From the NCBI RefSeq assembly GCF_003254745.1, contig NZ_QKXH01000003.1, forward strand, positions 310,001-374,000: a DNA stretch of 64,000 nt, written 5' to 3'. This document shows positions 1 to 9,118 of this stretch, piece by piece; within the stretch, counting starts at the first letter, position 1, and every line of letters begins with the position of its first letter. A program made the position numbers and the translations under genes. The DNA comes from Flavobacterium aquariorum (GTDB lineage Bacteria; Bacteroidota; Bacteroidia; Flavobacteriales; Flavobacteriaceae). The notes beneath the pieces were generated by a model. The model did no database searches, was not told the origin of the DNA, and saw nothing but the letters and a program-made list of their open reading frames with translations.

Positions 1-1
1 C

Positions 2-1513
2 TACGTGGAATTTAAAAATTATAAACAGGCGCTAACTTGTTATAAAAAAGCATTGAAAGAAAGTCAAGAAATAAAGGATCGAAAATCAATTGCCACATAT
101 TTAAATAACATTGGGGATGTCTATTTAAGAATGAAAGAGTATCAGAAAGCATTAAGCTATTTTGATAAAGCAATTAAAATGAACGCTTATGAAAAAAGCA
201 GTTATGAGTCTGGGCTAAACTATACCAATATTGGCATTACTTTAAACTTTCTTAAACAATATAAGAAATCTATTGAAGCAACTAACAAATCTATTTCAAT
301 TTACAATAATGACCTAAGCCTATTCAATGCCTTCAACAAATTAGAATTAGGTAAATCTTATTATTATCTTGCTTTAGAAGAAAAAAACAAAACAAATCAA
401 TTCCAACTTTTACAAAAATCTTTGGATTACATCAAAGAGTCTTTGAAAATTTTTAAAAGAGAAAAATCATTAATAGACATTAGAGATTCCTATTCTTATT
501 TATCTAACATTTATAAAACTCAAAACAAACCAGAACTGGCACTTATGTTTTTTGAAAAAAGTTCAAATCTAAACGATTCCATTTTTTCAAATGAGAACAA
601 AATACAAATAGAATTTCTAAAATCACAGAGAGAAATCGACCTGAAGGATAAAAAAATTGAAATTCAAAATCTTAAAATTAAAAATGAGGCTCGCAAAGTA
701 TATTTATTATACACCATAACCATTGCGGTTATAATTCTTTTAACCTTGTTTTTTTGGTTATACTTATCAAAAAGAAAAACGAACTTACAATTAAAAGAAA
801 AGAACAAAGTAATATCCAACATCAACAAACAAAAAGATAAATTCTTTTCCATAATCGCACATGACCTAAGAGGTCCTTTCACTGGTTTTCTGGGATTAAC
901 AGAACTATTGGCGCAAGATATTGACAATATGGACAAAGAAGAAATCCAGTTTGCAGCAATAAATATGAGAAGCTCTGCTGTCAATTTAAATCGTTTATTG
1001 GAGAACTTACTAGAATGGTCGAGGATGGAACAAGGTTTAATTCCTTTTTCTCCTCAAAAGAGCAAATTTCTTCCTTTAGTAAAGGAAAGCGTTAACACCC
1101 TACAAGACGAAGCAAATAAAAAAAGAATCAAAATTCAAATAAAAATACCCGAAGACTTAACCATCTATGCTGATTATCACATTCTGCAATCTGTTATTCG
1201 AAACCTACTATCCAATGCAGTGAAGTTTACACCACGAAATGGAAGCATAAAAATAGAGGCTCATGATGATTCGAAAAGTACTGTCGTTTCAATATCTGAT
1301 ACTGGTATTGGAATGGATGCCAAAATACTTCAGAATTTATTCCAACTTGAAGTTAAAACCAATAGAAATGGAACTGAAAATGAACCCAGTATCGGGTTAG
1401 GATTGATATTGTGCAAAGAATTTGTGGAGAAACATAATGGAAAAATTTGGGTAGAAAGTGAAGTAAATATAGGCACTACTTTTTATTTTAATTTTCCTCA
1501 TACCATTTCATAA
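2..1513 (+). CDS. TPR-containing sensor histidine kinase (5' end outside window)
   Basis: The reading frame is already open at base 2. The first residues (YVEFKNYKQAL) align with an internal stretch of the next gene (YIDLKNYKQGL), so roughly 140 N-terminal residues lie upstream and the GTG at base 5 is not a real start. Seen in order: tetratricopeptide repeats, a short coiled coil, one membrane segment (near bases 695-770), then a kinase core with the H box SIIAHDLRGPF (phospho-acceptor His codon at 860-862), N box LLSNAVKFTP, G1 DTGIGM and G2 GLGLILCKEF. It is a membrane histidine kinase with a TPR sensor region. No receiver domain or adjacent response regulator is visible, so the partner is unknown. 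It is a tandem paralogue of the next gene. Confidence 0.92.
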   Translation, partial: YVEFKNYKQALTCYKKALKESQEIKDRKSIATYLNNIGDVYLRMKEYQKALSYFDKAIKMNAYEKSSYESGLNYTNIGITLNFLKQYKKSIEATNKSISIYNNDLSLFNAFNKLELGKSYYYLALEEKNKTNQFQLLQKSLDYIKESLKIFKREKSLIDIRDSYSYLSNIYKTQNKPELALMFFEKSSNLNDSIFSNENKIQIEFLKSQREIDLKDKKIEIQNLKIKNEARKVYLLYTITIAVIILLTLFFWLYLSKRKTNLQLKEKNKVISNINKQKDKFFSIIAHDLRGPFTGFLGLTELLAQDIDNMDKEEIQFAAINMRSSAVNLNRLLENLLEWSRMEQGLIPFSPQKSKFLPLVKESVNTLQDEANKKRIKIQIKIPEDLTIYADYHILQSVIRNLLSNAVKFTPRNGSIKIEAHDDSKSTVVSISDTGIGMDAKILQNLFQLEVKTNRNGTENEPSIGLGLILCKEFVEKHNGKIWVESEVNIGTTFYFNFPHTIS

Positions 1514-1520
1514 ATTAGTG

Positions 1521-1528
1521 TATTTTTG
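1521..1528 (+). promoter_or_regulatory. -7 box (TATTTTTG) before second kinase
   Basis: TATTTTTG matches the Bacteroidota TAnnTTTG element and lies 18 bases before the ATG of the second kinase. No convincing -33 TTG is placed correctly, so this is a possible promoter separating the two kinase genes. Confidence 0.35.
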
Positions 1529-1546
1529 AAAAAAATACCGCACTAA

Positions 1547-3469
1547 ATGATTCAAAAAACTACTCAATTATTACTTTTTTTTATCTTTTCAATAGTTCCA
1601 ACACAAGCACAAAATCCTATTTATAAAACCATTGATTCGTTAAAAATAGCATTAAAACAAACAAAAGAAGACTCGGACAAAACAGTTTTATTAACAAAAC
1701 TCTCCTCCTATTCAGAATACATTGGACCCGATGAAGCAATAAAACATGCAAAAAAAGCACTTTTTTATGCTCAAAAAAAACATAACGAACATCAGATTGG
1801 CGATACCTATGCCAATTTGGGAACCGCATATGAGATAAAATCAGACTATGCTCATGCTTTAAAAAACCTTTATAAAGCACTCGCAATTTATGAAAATTTA
1901 AATGATGTTAAAAGTCTAACTACTGTTTACAATAACATAGGACTAATTTACATTGACCTCAAAAATTATAAGCAAGGGCTTATTTTTTATAACAAAGCAC
2001 TTCAACTAAGCTACCAATCCAAAAAAGAAAGAAATGTTTCGTTGCTATTAAATAATATTGGGGATGTCCATTTGCAAAAAAAAGAATATCCAAAAGCATT
2101 AAACTATTTTTACAAAGCCTTAATAATAAATAAAAAACTTGACGACACAGAAGGAATTGGCTTAAATCTTTCCAATATAGGTATTTGTTACATTAACTTA
2201 AAAAATTATGAAAAAGGCATTGAAATGCTAAATAAATCAATTGCAACTTATGATGATGATTTAAACCTTTACAATAATTATAATACTTATGATCTTGGTA
2301 GAGCTTATTACTTAATGTCCCAAGATGAGAAATATAAAAAGGACAAAAAAGCACTTATTGATAAATCTATCTCTTTATTTGAAAATGCTTTACAAATTTT
2401 TAAGAAATATAAATCTTTAAAAGACATTCAAGAAACCTATTTCTATCTTTCCAAAACTAACAAAGCGAAAAGCAATTATGAAGTAGCGCTGGATTGTTTT
2501 GAAAAATATTCCCGCATAAAGGACTCTATATTTTCGAAAGAAAGTGAGAAAAAATTAGCTAATCTTGAATTTCAGAGAGAAATAGATTTAAGAGATAAAC
2601 AAATAGAAATTCAGACCCTTAGAATAAATAGAGATTCAAGAAAAGTATATTTTCTAATTACCATATCTACTGCAGTTGCCGCCTTTTTAGGTTTATTCTT
2701 GTTCCTATATGATTCTAAAAGAAGAAATAACCTCTTGCTCAAAGAAAAAAACATATTAATTTCGAATATAAATTCTCAAAAAGATAAATTTTATTCCATT
2801 ATAGCTCACGATTTAAGAGGGCCATTCAATGGTTTTTTAGGCTTAACAGAGTTAATGGCTGAAGATATAGATATGATGTCCACGGAGGAAATAAAATTTG
2901 CCGCCGTTAATATGAGAAGTTCTGCCAAAAATCTTTTTGCTCTTTTGGAGAATTTATTGGACTGGTCACGAATGGAACAAGATTTAATTCCATTTGTTCC
3001 AAAAGAATACCCGCTAAAATCAACTTTATTGGAAAGCATTGTCACATTACAAGACAATGCAGATAAAAAAGGAATAATCATCAATACAACTATTTCAAAT
3101 GCAGCAACTCTTTTTACTGATAAAAATATGTTCCAAGCTATAATTCGTAATATTGTTTTAAACGCTATAAAATTTACACCAAAAAATGGATCAATTGACA
3201 TCCAAGAGAAAGAAGATTTTTACAACACTGTTATCGTAGTTAAAGATACAGGAATTGGAATGAACCCAAAGACAGTGGAAAACCTATTCAAATTGGATGT
3301 ACAAAACAACCGAGTTGGAACTGAAGAAGAACCTAGTACAGGGCTGGGATTAATTTTATGCAAAGAATTTATCGAAAAACACAAAGGCAAAATATGGGTT
3401 GAAAGTGAAGAAGGAAAAGGAAGTACATTTTACATTAGTTTCCCTAACAAAAACTCGGGCCTTATTTAA
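1547..3469 (+). CDS. TPR-containing sensor histidine kinase
   Basis: This is a complete 640-residue paralogue of the gene before it. A signal peptide (MIQKTTQLLLFFIFSIVPTQA) leads into about six TPR units (about 60-330), a charged coiled-coil linker, one membrane helix near 373-395, and a HisKA/HATPase core. His421 lies in SIIAHDLRGPF; the N box is IVLNAIKFTP, with DTGIGM and GLGLILCKEF further on. The topology implies periplasmic TPRs and a cytoplasmic kinase. The 33-base gap to the first kinase suggests co-transcription or a very close promoter. Both genes end in similar ATPase domains and neither carries a receiver domain. The signal sensed cannot be read from the sequence. Confidence 0.93.
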   Translation: MIQKTTQLLLFFIFSIVPTQAQNPIYKTIDSLKIALKQTKEDSDKTVLLTKLSSYSEYIGPDEAIKHAKKALFYAQKKHNEHQIGDTYANLGTAYEIKSDYAHALKNLYKALAIYENLNDVKSLTTVYNNIGLIYIDLKNYKQGLIFYNKALQLSYQSKKERNVSLLLNNIGDVHLQKKEYPKALNYFYKALIINKKLDDTEGIGLNLSNIGICYINLKNYEKGIEMLNKSIATYDDDLNLYNNYNTYDLGRAYYLMSQDEKYKKDKKALIDKSISLFENALQIFKKYKSLKDIQETYFYLSKTNKAKSNYEVALDCFEKYSRIKDSIFSKESEKKLANLEFQREIDLRDKQIEIQTLRINRDSRKVYFLITISTAVAAFLGLFLFLYDSKRRNNLLLKEKNILISNINSQKDKFYSIIAHDLRGPFNGFLGLTELMAEDIDMMSTEEIKFAAVNMRSSAKNLFALLENLLDWSRMEQDLIPFVPKEYPLKSTLLESIVTLQDNADKKGIIINTTISNAATLFTDKNMFQAIIRNIVLNAIKFTPKNGSIDIQEKEDFYNTVIVVKDTGIGMNPKTVENLFKLDVQNNRVGTEEEPSTGLGLILCKEFIEKHKGKIWVESEEGKGSTFYISFPNKNSGLI

Positions 3470-3513
3470 TTCATTACGCTCTTTTACATTAACCTTATAC
3501 AAAACCTAAAATC

Positions 3514-3909
3514 ATGTTCAAAAAAATAATTGCATTACTAACACTTTTTATAGTCCTGTCGTCATGTACTTCAAAAACAGAACCTTCATCCGCAAATATA
3601 AGTGGATTATGGGCAGATGTAAACTCCAGTAATTTTAAGAATTGCTATGTAATAATTGCCCAAGACGGAAATAAAATAGTCATGACCCATTATCTCGAAT
3701 TTAAAGGCGATAAAATGGTCGAATATGGTATTGGAGAAATAAAAGAAACAACCGTTACTTATGATGCTGTTGTTACAAAAGCTATCCCTGGTTGGGCAAA
3801 AAAAGGAAAGCATCACCTTACATTAAACAAACAAGAAGATACTTTAAGAGGATACTACGAGGATGAGAAAGGAAATAATGGTCCAATTGTATTTGCCAAA
3901 TTAAAATAA
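3514..3909 (+). CDS. small lipoprotein of unknown function
   Basis: The 131-residue product has a hydrophobic leader and lipobox (VLSSC, Cys18), so it should be a lipidated envelope protein. The mature part (GLWADVNSSNFKNCYVIIAQ and on) looks like a small all-beta fold similar to lipocalin-like or DUF-type Flavobacteriaceae lipoproteins, but no named family is recognised. It follows the kinase by 44 bases on the same strand. Its stop codon abuts, with no spare base, the stop codon of the convergent acetyltransferase. Confidence 0.75.
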   Translation: MFKKIIALLTLFIVLSSCTSKTEPSSANISGLWADVNSSNFKNCYVIIAQDGNKIVMTHYLEFKGDKMVEYGIGEIKETTVTYDAVVTKAIPGWAKKGKHHLTLNKQEDTLRGYYEDEKGNNGPIVFAKLK

Positions 3910-4509
3910 TTATAATTTTGCTTTTAAATTTCCTTTAACCTCATTAAACCATTCGTCTTTAAGAATACTCAATACAATGCTATCCCTGCGAACATCACTA
4001 TCTGCCGTTGGCATCTGACTTCGCATAACTCCTTCAACTTTACACCCAATGCTTTTCATGGCAGCAATGCTTCGCTGGTTATTGTTGTCGGCGCGGAATT
4101 CTACTCGCTCCATTCCCAATGTTTCAAAAGCAAATTGCAGTAAAAGATACTTACAGTGTTTATTGAGTCCCGTACCTCTAAAATCTTTTCCATACCAAGT
4201 GTATCCCAATTGCAGTGTTTTGAACCCCATGTTGATGTCATAAAAACGCGTACTGCCTGCATATTTCCCCGTTTTTTTGTCTTGAACGATAAAAGGGTAT
4301 TCGGTTTGATTTTCTCTTGCTTTTAGAGCAATTTGAATATAATTTTGAAGATTTTCCTTTCCGTTGGCACGAACTAATGAATACTCCCAAGTTTCGGGTT
4401 CGTTGATTGAAATATCCAATAAGTTTTCGACATCGGTTGCTTGTAGGGGGCGAAGCAAAACCATTTCGTCTTCGAGTATTATATCTTGCGGAAATTGAGA
4501 AGTAGACAT
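3910..4509 (-). CDS. GNAT-family N-acetyltransferase (RimJ/RimL-like)
   Basis: The 199 residues match the Acetyltransf_3 (RimJ/RimL) type: an N-terminal EDEMVLLRPLQATDVENLL opening, a central strand LQLGYTWYGKDFRGTGLNKH that forms the acetyl-CoA pyrophosphate loop (motif A), and the late motif ERVEFRADNNNQRSIAAMKS typical of this subfamily. It probably transfers acetyl from acetyl-CoA to an amine, either a protein N-terminus or a small molecule; the substrate is not predictable. It stands alone on the minus strand, with the structured intergenic element upstream of its start. Confidence 0.88.
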   Translation of the reverse strand: MSTSQFPQDIILEDEMVLLRPLQATDVENLLDISINEPETWEYSLVRANGKENLQNYIQIALKARENQTEYPFIVQDKKTGKYAGSTRFYDINMGFKTLQLGYTWYGKDFRGTGLNKHCKYLLLQFAFETLGMERVEFRADNNNQRSIAAMKSIGCKVEGVMRSQMPTADSDVRRDSIVLSILKDEWFNEVKGNLKAKL

Positions 4510-4579
4510 TATTATTTTTTTTTACTAATTTATAAAAAAAAGACAAATCACAGTATTTTTCTAAATATGCACAGATGTC

Positions 4580-4724
4580 TTAGCCCAGATAGAAACGAAA
4601 AGTCCACGCTGTAAAACACTAATTTTTCTTGTTATAAAAGAGCGACAAACGGAAGCTCCTTTTATGACTTGGAAAAATGGTGTTTTGCAGTGTGGACTTG
4701 CAGTGGATAGCTGGATTAGCTCCT
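4580..4724 (+). repeat. structured intergenic element, copy A (possible Flavo-1-like RNA)
   Basis: The element is bounded by TAGCCC-GATAGAAACG and GGATAGCTGGATTAGCTCC. Between these, AGTCCACGCTGTAAAACACT (4601-4620) pairs with GTGTTTTGCAGTGTGGACT (about 4681-4699), with G-U pairs. An inner hairpin ATAAAAGAGC / GCTCCTTTTAT follows. Copies B (28327-28468) and C (51382-51462, opposite strand) share both ends but not the middle. The pattern recalls the intergenic Flavo-1 RNA motif of flavobacteria; that assignment is from memory and unverified. Confidence 0.55.
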
Positions 4725-4732
4725 TAAAAAAG

Positions 4733-5089
4733 CTATTCATTCATTTCGTCGTAACGTTCTGGTACTTGAGGATCATATAGCGGGCATTTGAATTCGGCCA
4801 TAGTATCTACAAGTAAATTCATGGTCTTGCCTTCGGTGCCGTAACAATCTATTTTGATGCTTTGTGGCGTTGTTTTTATTTGAAAAGCGCCTTTCCCATT
4901 AGGGTTTTTCCAGCTATTTTCATCTACTTTTTCCCAATTTGAAAAAACGGTATGAAATCTATTTAGGATTACAGTAATAGGAAGTGTTTCCAAACCTTCT
5001 ACTTCTTGCTGCTCATCAATGGCTTCATAAACTAAATGATGATTTAAATAAAAACCTTCCAAGTATTTCCAGAATAGTAATTCGTACAT
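4733..5089 (-). CDS. conserved-looking hypothetical protein
   Basis: A 118-residue soluble protein without signal peptide or membrane segment and with acidic ends (starts MYELLFWKYLEGFYLNHHLV). No family is recognised. It lies 23 bases downstream of purM on the same strand, so it is probably co-transcribed with it. Base usage matches its neighbours, and the ATG is the only sensible start. The link to purine synthesis is positional only. Confidence 0.7.
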   Translation of the reverse strand: MYELLFWKYLEGFYLNHHLVYEAIDEQQEVEGLETLPITVILNRFHTVFSNWEKVDENSWKNPNGKGAFQIKTTPQSIKIDCYGTEGKTMNLLVDTMAEFKCPLYDPQVPERYDEMNE

Positions 5090-5112
5090 AATTTACAGCT
5101 TTTTAGTTGAAA

Positions 5113-6291
5113 TTAATACTCAAAAGTACCGTATTCACTAGTGATTGTTAGTTTTTTGGAATCAGAGGCTTCTACTCTACCCACAATTTGGGCATCAACA
5201 TTGAATGATTTTGAAATAGCGATAATATCCTGTGCTATGGCTTCTGGCACATATATTTCCATACGATGTCCGCAGTTGAAAACTTGGTACATTTCTTTCC
5301 AATCGGTTTTTGATTGCTCCTGAATCAATTGGAACAAAGGTGGTACGGGAAATAAATTGTCTTTTATGATGTGTAGATTTTTAACAAAATGCAAAATTTT
5401 GGTTTGTGCTCCTCCACTGCAATGCACCATTCCGTGAACTTCTCGAGAAGTATATTTATCTAAAATTTTCTTAATGATTGGCGCATAGGTTCTGGTTGGA
5501 GAAAGTACCAATTGTCCAGCATCTATAGGTGAATTCTCTACGGCATCGGTCAATTTTACCTGTCCTGAATAAATCAATTCATTAGGAACGGCCGCATCAA
5601 AACTTTCTGGATATTTGCTGGCCAAATAGTTGCCGAAAACATCATGACGAGCAGACGTTAATCCGTTGCTTCCCATTCCTCCGTTATAACCTTTTTCATA
5701 AGTCGCCTGACCAAAAGAAGCCAATCCAACAATGACATCACCAGCTTTTATATTGGCGTTATCAATTACTTTGGAACGCTTCATTCTAGCCGTTACGGTA
5801 GAATCTACAATGATGGTTCTTACTAAATCACCAACATCCGCAGTTTCTCCACCAGTGGAGTGAATAGTAACTCCAAACGATTCCAGCTCTTTTATCAGTT
5901 CTTCGGTACCGTTGATAATAGCAGATAAAACTTCACCAGGAATAACATTTTTGTTTCTTCCAATAGTTGAAGAAAGCAAAATATTATCGGTTGCGCCTAC
6001 ACACAATAAGTCGTCAATATTCATGATTAAGGCATCTTGGGCGATTCCTTTCCAAACCGAAATATCTCCTGTTTCTTTCCAATACATATAGGCCAATGAT
6101 GATTTTGTCCCTGCACCGTCTGCATGCATTATTAGGCAATAGTCTTCGTCCTGTGTTAAATAATCAGGGACAATTTTACAAAATGCTTGAGGAAATAAAC
6201 CTTTGTCTATGTTTTTAATGGCGTTATGCACATCTTCCTTTGATGCCGAAACACCGCGTTGTGCATATCTTTTTGAAGTATCTGAACTCAT
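5113..6291 (-). CDS. purM: phosphoribosylformylglycinamidine cyclo-ligase (AIR synthase)
   Basis: The 392-residue protein has the AIRS/PurM fold. An N-terminal RYAQRGVSASKEDVHNAI segment is followed by the nucleotide-binding HADGAGTKSSLA loop, DDLLCVGATDN, and STGGETADVGDLV. It closes FGAM to AIR with ATP in de novo purine synthesis, in the cytoplasm. Its length is that of the long Bacteroidota PurM rather than the ~345-residue enterobacterial form. It has a good promoter upstream (6315-6345) and is followed closely by the 118-residue hypothetical gene. Confidence 0.93.
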   Translation of the reverse strand: MSSDTSKRYAQRGVSASKEDVHNAIKNIDKGLFPQAFCKIVPDYLTQDEDYCLIMHADGAGTKSSLAYMYWKETGDISVWKGIAQDALIMNIDDLLCVGATDNILLSSTIGRNKNVIPGEVLSAIINGTEELIKELESFGVTIHSTGGETADVGDLVRTIIVDSTVTARMKRSKVIDNANIKAGDVIVGLASFGQATYEKGYNGGMGSNGLTSARHDVFGNYLASKYPESFDAAVPNELIYSGQVKLTDAVENSPIDAGQLVLSPTRTYAPIIKKILDKYTSREVHGMVHCSGGAQTKILHFVKNLHIIKDNLFPVPPLFQLIQEQSKTDWKEMYQVFNCGHRMEIYVPEAIAQDIIAISKSFNVDAQIVGRVEASDSKKLTITSEYGTFEY

Positions 6292-6314
6292 TTTTTAGTT
6301 GTGTGTATGTTGGG

Positions 6315-6345
6315 CAAAGATAATTTTAATGTAACAATTATACAA
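6315..6345 (-). promoter_or_regulatory. purM promoter (TTG-N20-TATCTTTG)
   Basis: On the minus strand a -7 box TATCTTTG (6322-6315) is preceded by TTG (6345-6343) with a 20-base spacer, matching the Bacteroidota consensus. Predicted transcription starts shortly before the purM ATG at 6291. Confidence 0.55.
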
Positions 6346-6417
6346 TTAAATTTCAATGGCAATAGCTGTGCTAAATTTCAAATTCAGGAATCTGATTTCT
6401 GACTTCTAAAATCTTTC

Positions 6418-7302
6418 CTAATTGGCCATAATTTCAATTTCTACACGGCGATTTGCTTCCCGCTCTCCCTCTGTTTTTTCGGGTAAAGCATATAATGGTT
6501 TCGAACTGCCGAATCCAATAAAAGTCATTCTGTTTTTTTCAATACCGTTATATTCCAAAAATTTGCAAATGGCTTTGGCTCTTTGAGTACTTAGATCCCG
6601 AACATCTTTCTTAACACAACAAATGTGGCCTTGAATTTGTATTTTTAAATCGGGACAGCTTTGCATGACTGTCAGCAGTTCGAACATTACCGATCTGGAT
6701 TGCGGCATTATTGCAAAAGTATCTACAAAAAAATTCATGCTTTCCAGTTTTAGCTTCTCCCCTACATTGGCAAGGCTGACTTTTTTCATAAAGACAGTAT
6801 CAATTTTAATATTGACTGTAGAACCATCTGGATTTTCAAAAACATAAACATCCGAAAATTTAATTTTTGGCTTTATCTTTTCTAATGCAACTTCTTGTTT
6901 TTTGGCTATTATTTTTTCTTCGTTTGCAAAATCCTTTGGCAAAATATAATATAACGTGACTTTTCTGTTTTCAGCTTGAATAGGAGATGAAGTATGTAAC
7001 TCTCCAAAATTTCTTGTTTTGAAATCCTCTCTAATTTTTACTTTGCTCTTTATGATATTAAACACATAATCGATTCGCTTTTTGGCTAAAGTATCATTAT
7101 AACCAACAGATCCTTCTTCATCACAAAAACCATGGACTCCAACCACTTTTACAGTTTCATTTACATTTAACCATTTATTCAGTTTTAATAACTCTTGTTT
7201 TTGCAAAACAAACTTGTTACTTTCAAAAAAAAACGAAACTTGTTCTTGCGCAAAAACACAAGAAACCGTAAAACTAAATAGTAGGGTGGCAAAAAACTTC
7301 AT
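6418..7302 (-). CDS. OmpA-family protein with two OmpA-like domains
   Basis: The 294 residues start with a signal peptide (MKFFATLLFSFTVSCVFAQ). Two OmpA-C-like segments follow: residues about 20-125 (FFFESNKFVLQ then GVHGFCDEEGSVGYNDTLAKKR) and about 190-294 (FFVDTFAIMPQS then IQGHICC and GFGSSKPLYA, ending in REANRRVEIEI). OmpA-like domains bind peptidoglycan. With no beta-barrel present, it is probably a periplasmic tether or adaptor. It lies downstream of the curli operon on the same strand, but a 244-base gap and its own -7 box (7322-7329) suggest separate expression. Confidence 0.85.
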   Translation of the reverse strand: MKFFATLLFSFTVSCVFAQEQVSFFFESNKFVLQKQELLKLNKWLNVNETVKVVGVHGFCDEEGSVGYNDTLAKKRIDYVFNIIKSKVKIREDFKTRNFGELHTSSPIQAENRKVTLYYILPKDFANEEKIIAKKQEVALEKIKPKIKFSDVYVFENPDGSTVNIKIDTVFMKKVSLANVGEKLKLESMNFFVDTFAIMPQSRSVMFELLTVMQSCPDLKIQIQGHICCVKKDVRDLSTQRAKAICKFLEYNGIEKNRMTFIGFGSSKPLYALPEKTEGEREANRRVEIEIMAN

Positions 7303-7321
7303 GATTCGGGGATTAATTCCT

Positions 7322-7329
7322 CAAATTTA
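7322..7329 (-). promoter_or_regulatory. -7 box (TAAATTTG) for the OmpA-like gene
   Basis: TAAATTTG on the minus strand, 20 bases upstream of the ATG at 7302, fits TAnnTTTG. No well-spaced -33 TTG is seen. The rest of 7330-7546 holds nothing recognisable. Confidence 0.35.
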
Positions 7330-7546
7330 CAATAAAACTTAATCGATAGTTCCATGAAAAAAAAGAAAACACAAATAACAGTTTATAGCTGCTTTAAAAA
7401 AACAGAATTATCAATTTGGAGAAATCTACTAAATCAATTTTTCAAAGCATAGAACCTAAAAAAGAAAAACGTCTAAACTCTTCCATAAATTGCAAGAAAA
7501 GTTTAAACGTATTTCAACCTTTATAATTTAGACTCTTATAACATCC

Positions 7547-9046
7547 TTATTTCCATTCTGGCATCGAACCTCCCGAAAACAATAACGTTCTTGCACTTCC
7601 TGCAGTACCTGTACCTGTGTTTGTGATTGATGTTTTGTAAACATTTTTTATTGATATTCCGTCATTGGAAGTGTTTGTAAAAATGACTTCCGCTTCATTT
7701 GGAGAAAATTTCACATCCAAATCATTAAAGCCATTATCTTTGCTAGTATTCAACTGTGTTATAGTATTGGCTACCTTATCATAAATAAAAATTCTTGAAT
7801 CAAATCTCCTATAAGTCGAATTTTCATTTCCGGAAACATCTCTGGTAAACACAATTTTTTGCATATCAAAGGACATATTCAAACCACTTACTGCCCCAGT
7901 TAATCCCGACAACACACTGTAAAGCACTTGACCAGTCCATTTAATCACGTATATTTCAACATTATAACCTGAAATATCATTTACTTTTAAAACGATCTGT
8001 TTTCCATCTTGGCTCCAATCACATTCAGAAATAAATTTTCCATTTGGCGTTCTAAACATTTCAATCAATCCTCCTCCATCAATATTTATTCGGTATAATT
8101 TATCAAAATTTGGATAAATAATTTGACTTCCGTTGGTACTCCAGCAAAAGTTGATATTTTCCATATTAAATCCAGCAATAGGAGTCGTATTTGTTATTTT
8201 TTTCACATTCGATCCATCAAGATCCATCATGTAAATTTGGTTTTGGGATCCATCTGAACTTATATAGGCAATTTTATTGGATTGCAAATTCTTCCTAGGC
8301 CGATAACTGTTAACGGACGAAGACGTCAATTGTAATTCATTGCCAGCTTCATCAGCAGTAAAAATCACGTTATTGCTATTTACCTTTTTGATGTATAAAA
8401 ATCTTGGGTTCGGAAAGGGCAGCGTAGTAAAAGAACTTGTCAAACTATTGACCGGTGTATTAATTCCGTCAGAAGAAGCTACTTGCCAATAATATTTGGT
8501 ACTATACTTCAAATCTTTCAAGTCTAAACTTCTTGTTTTTAAATCCTTATATGTTGTAATTTCATCTGTAGTTCCATTTTTAACAGTAACAACATAAGTC
8601 AATGAATCCTTATCAATATCGGTTGCAGTCCAGGTTAGCTTTAGATTTATGGCCTGATTTTTGGCAAGATCAGCAGGTGAAGTTAATACCGGAACATCAG
8701 GTGGTCTATTATCGGCAGTAGAGACTTTCAACTCAAAAATAATTTGAGTGGTTTCATTTAAATTCACTGTTGCTGCTTCAAACTTAGCAACATATTTATC
8801 TTTTCTCGCTTCAAAGGTATACTTTCCCGTTGCTATTCCCGAAAAGGTAAAATACCCATCTTTATCCGTAAAATAGGTATCAGTGGAAGGATTTGAAGAA
8901 ACCCTTGCATTTTCAATAGGCTCAAAAGTAACGGCATCCACAACTCTCCCTTTTACAGTACCAGTACCGCCATCAGTTATCTTTTCTTCAGAACATGAAG
9001 TTAAGATAATTAAGCACAATAAAATTCCGATTCTTAACTTTTCCAT
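7547..9046 (-). CDS. PD40/fibronectin-type lipoprotein at the end of the curli operon
   Basis: The 499-residue lipoprotein (lipobox LTSC, Cys19) has a carboxypeptidase-regulatory-like beta-sandwich (about 28-110, GTVKGRVVDAVTFEPIENAR), a fibronectin-III-like domain (about 115-210, SPADLAKNQAINLKLTWTAT, then TKYYWQVASSDG), and a C-terminal half built of TolB/PD40-type beta-propeller repeats (IAYISSDGSQNQIYMMDLDG, IIYPNFDKLYRINIDGGG, IVFTRDVSGNENSTYRRFDS, VIFTNTSNDGISI). It follows csgG by 72 bases in the same orientation. Inference: an envelope surface protein that assists or anchors amyloid assembly. E. coli curli operons have no counterpart. Confidence 0.82.
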   Translation of the reverse strand: MEKLRIGILLCLIILTSCSEEKITDGGTGTVKGRVVDAVTFEPIENARVSSNPSTDTYFTDKDGYFTFSGIATGKYTFEARKDKYVAKFEAATVNLNETTQIIFELKVSTADNRPPDVPVLTSPADLAKNQAINLKLTWTATDIDKDSLTYVVTVKNGTTDEITTYKDLKTRSLDLKDLKYSTKYYWQVASSDGINTPVNSLTSSFTTLPFPNPRFLYIKKVNSNNVIFTADEAGNELQLTSSSVNSYRPRKNLQSNKIAYISSDGSQNQIYMMDLDGSNVKKITNTTPIAGFNMENINFCWSTNGSQIIYPNFDKLYRINIDGGGLIEMFRTPNGKFISECDWSQDGKQIVLKVNDISGYNVEIYVIKWTGQVLYSVLSGLTGAVSGLNMSFDMQKIVFTRDVSGNENSTYRRFDSRIFIYDKVANTITQLNTSKDNGFNDLDVKFSPNEAEVIFTNTSNDGISIKNVYKTSITNTGTGTAGSARTLLFSGGSMPEWK

Positions 9047-9118
9047 TTGTAGGTTTTTTATAAATAACTTATATTATTAGCAAAATCTAAGCATAACTTT
9101 AGCATTTCCAAAACAACA

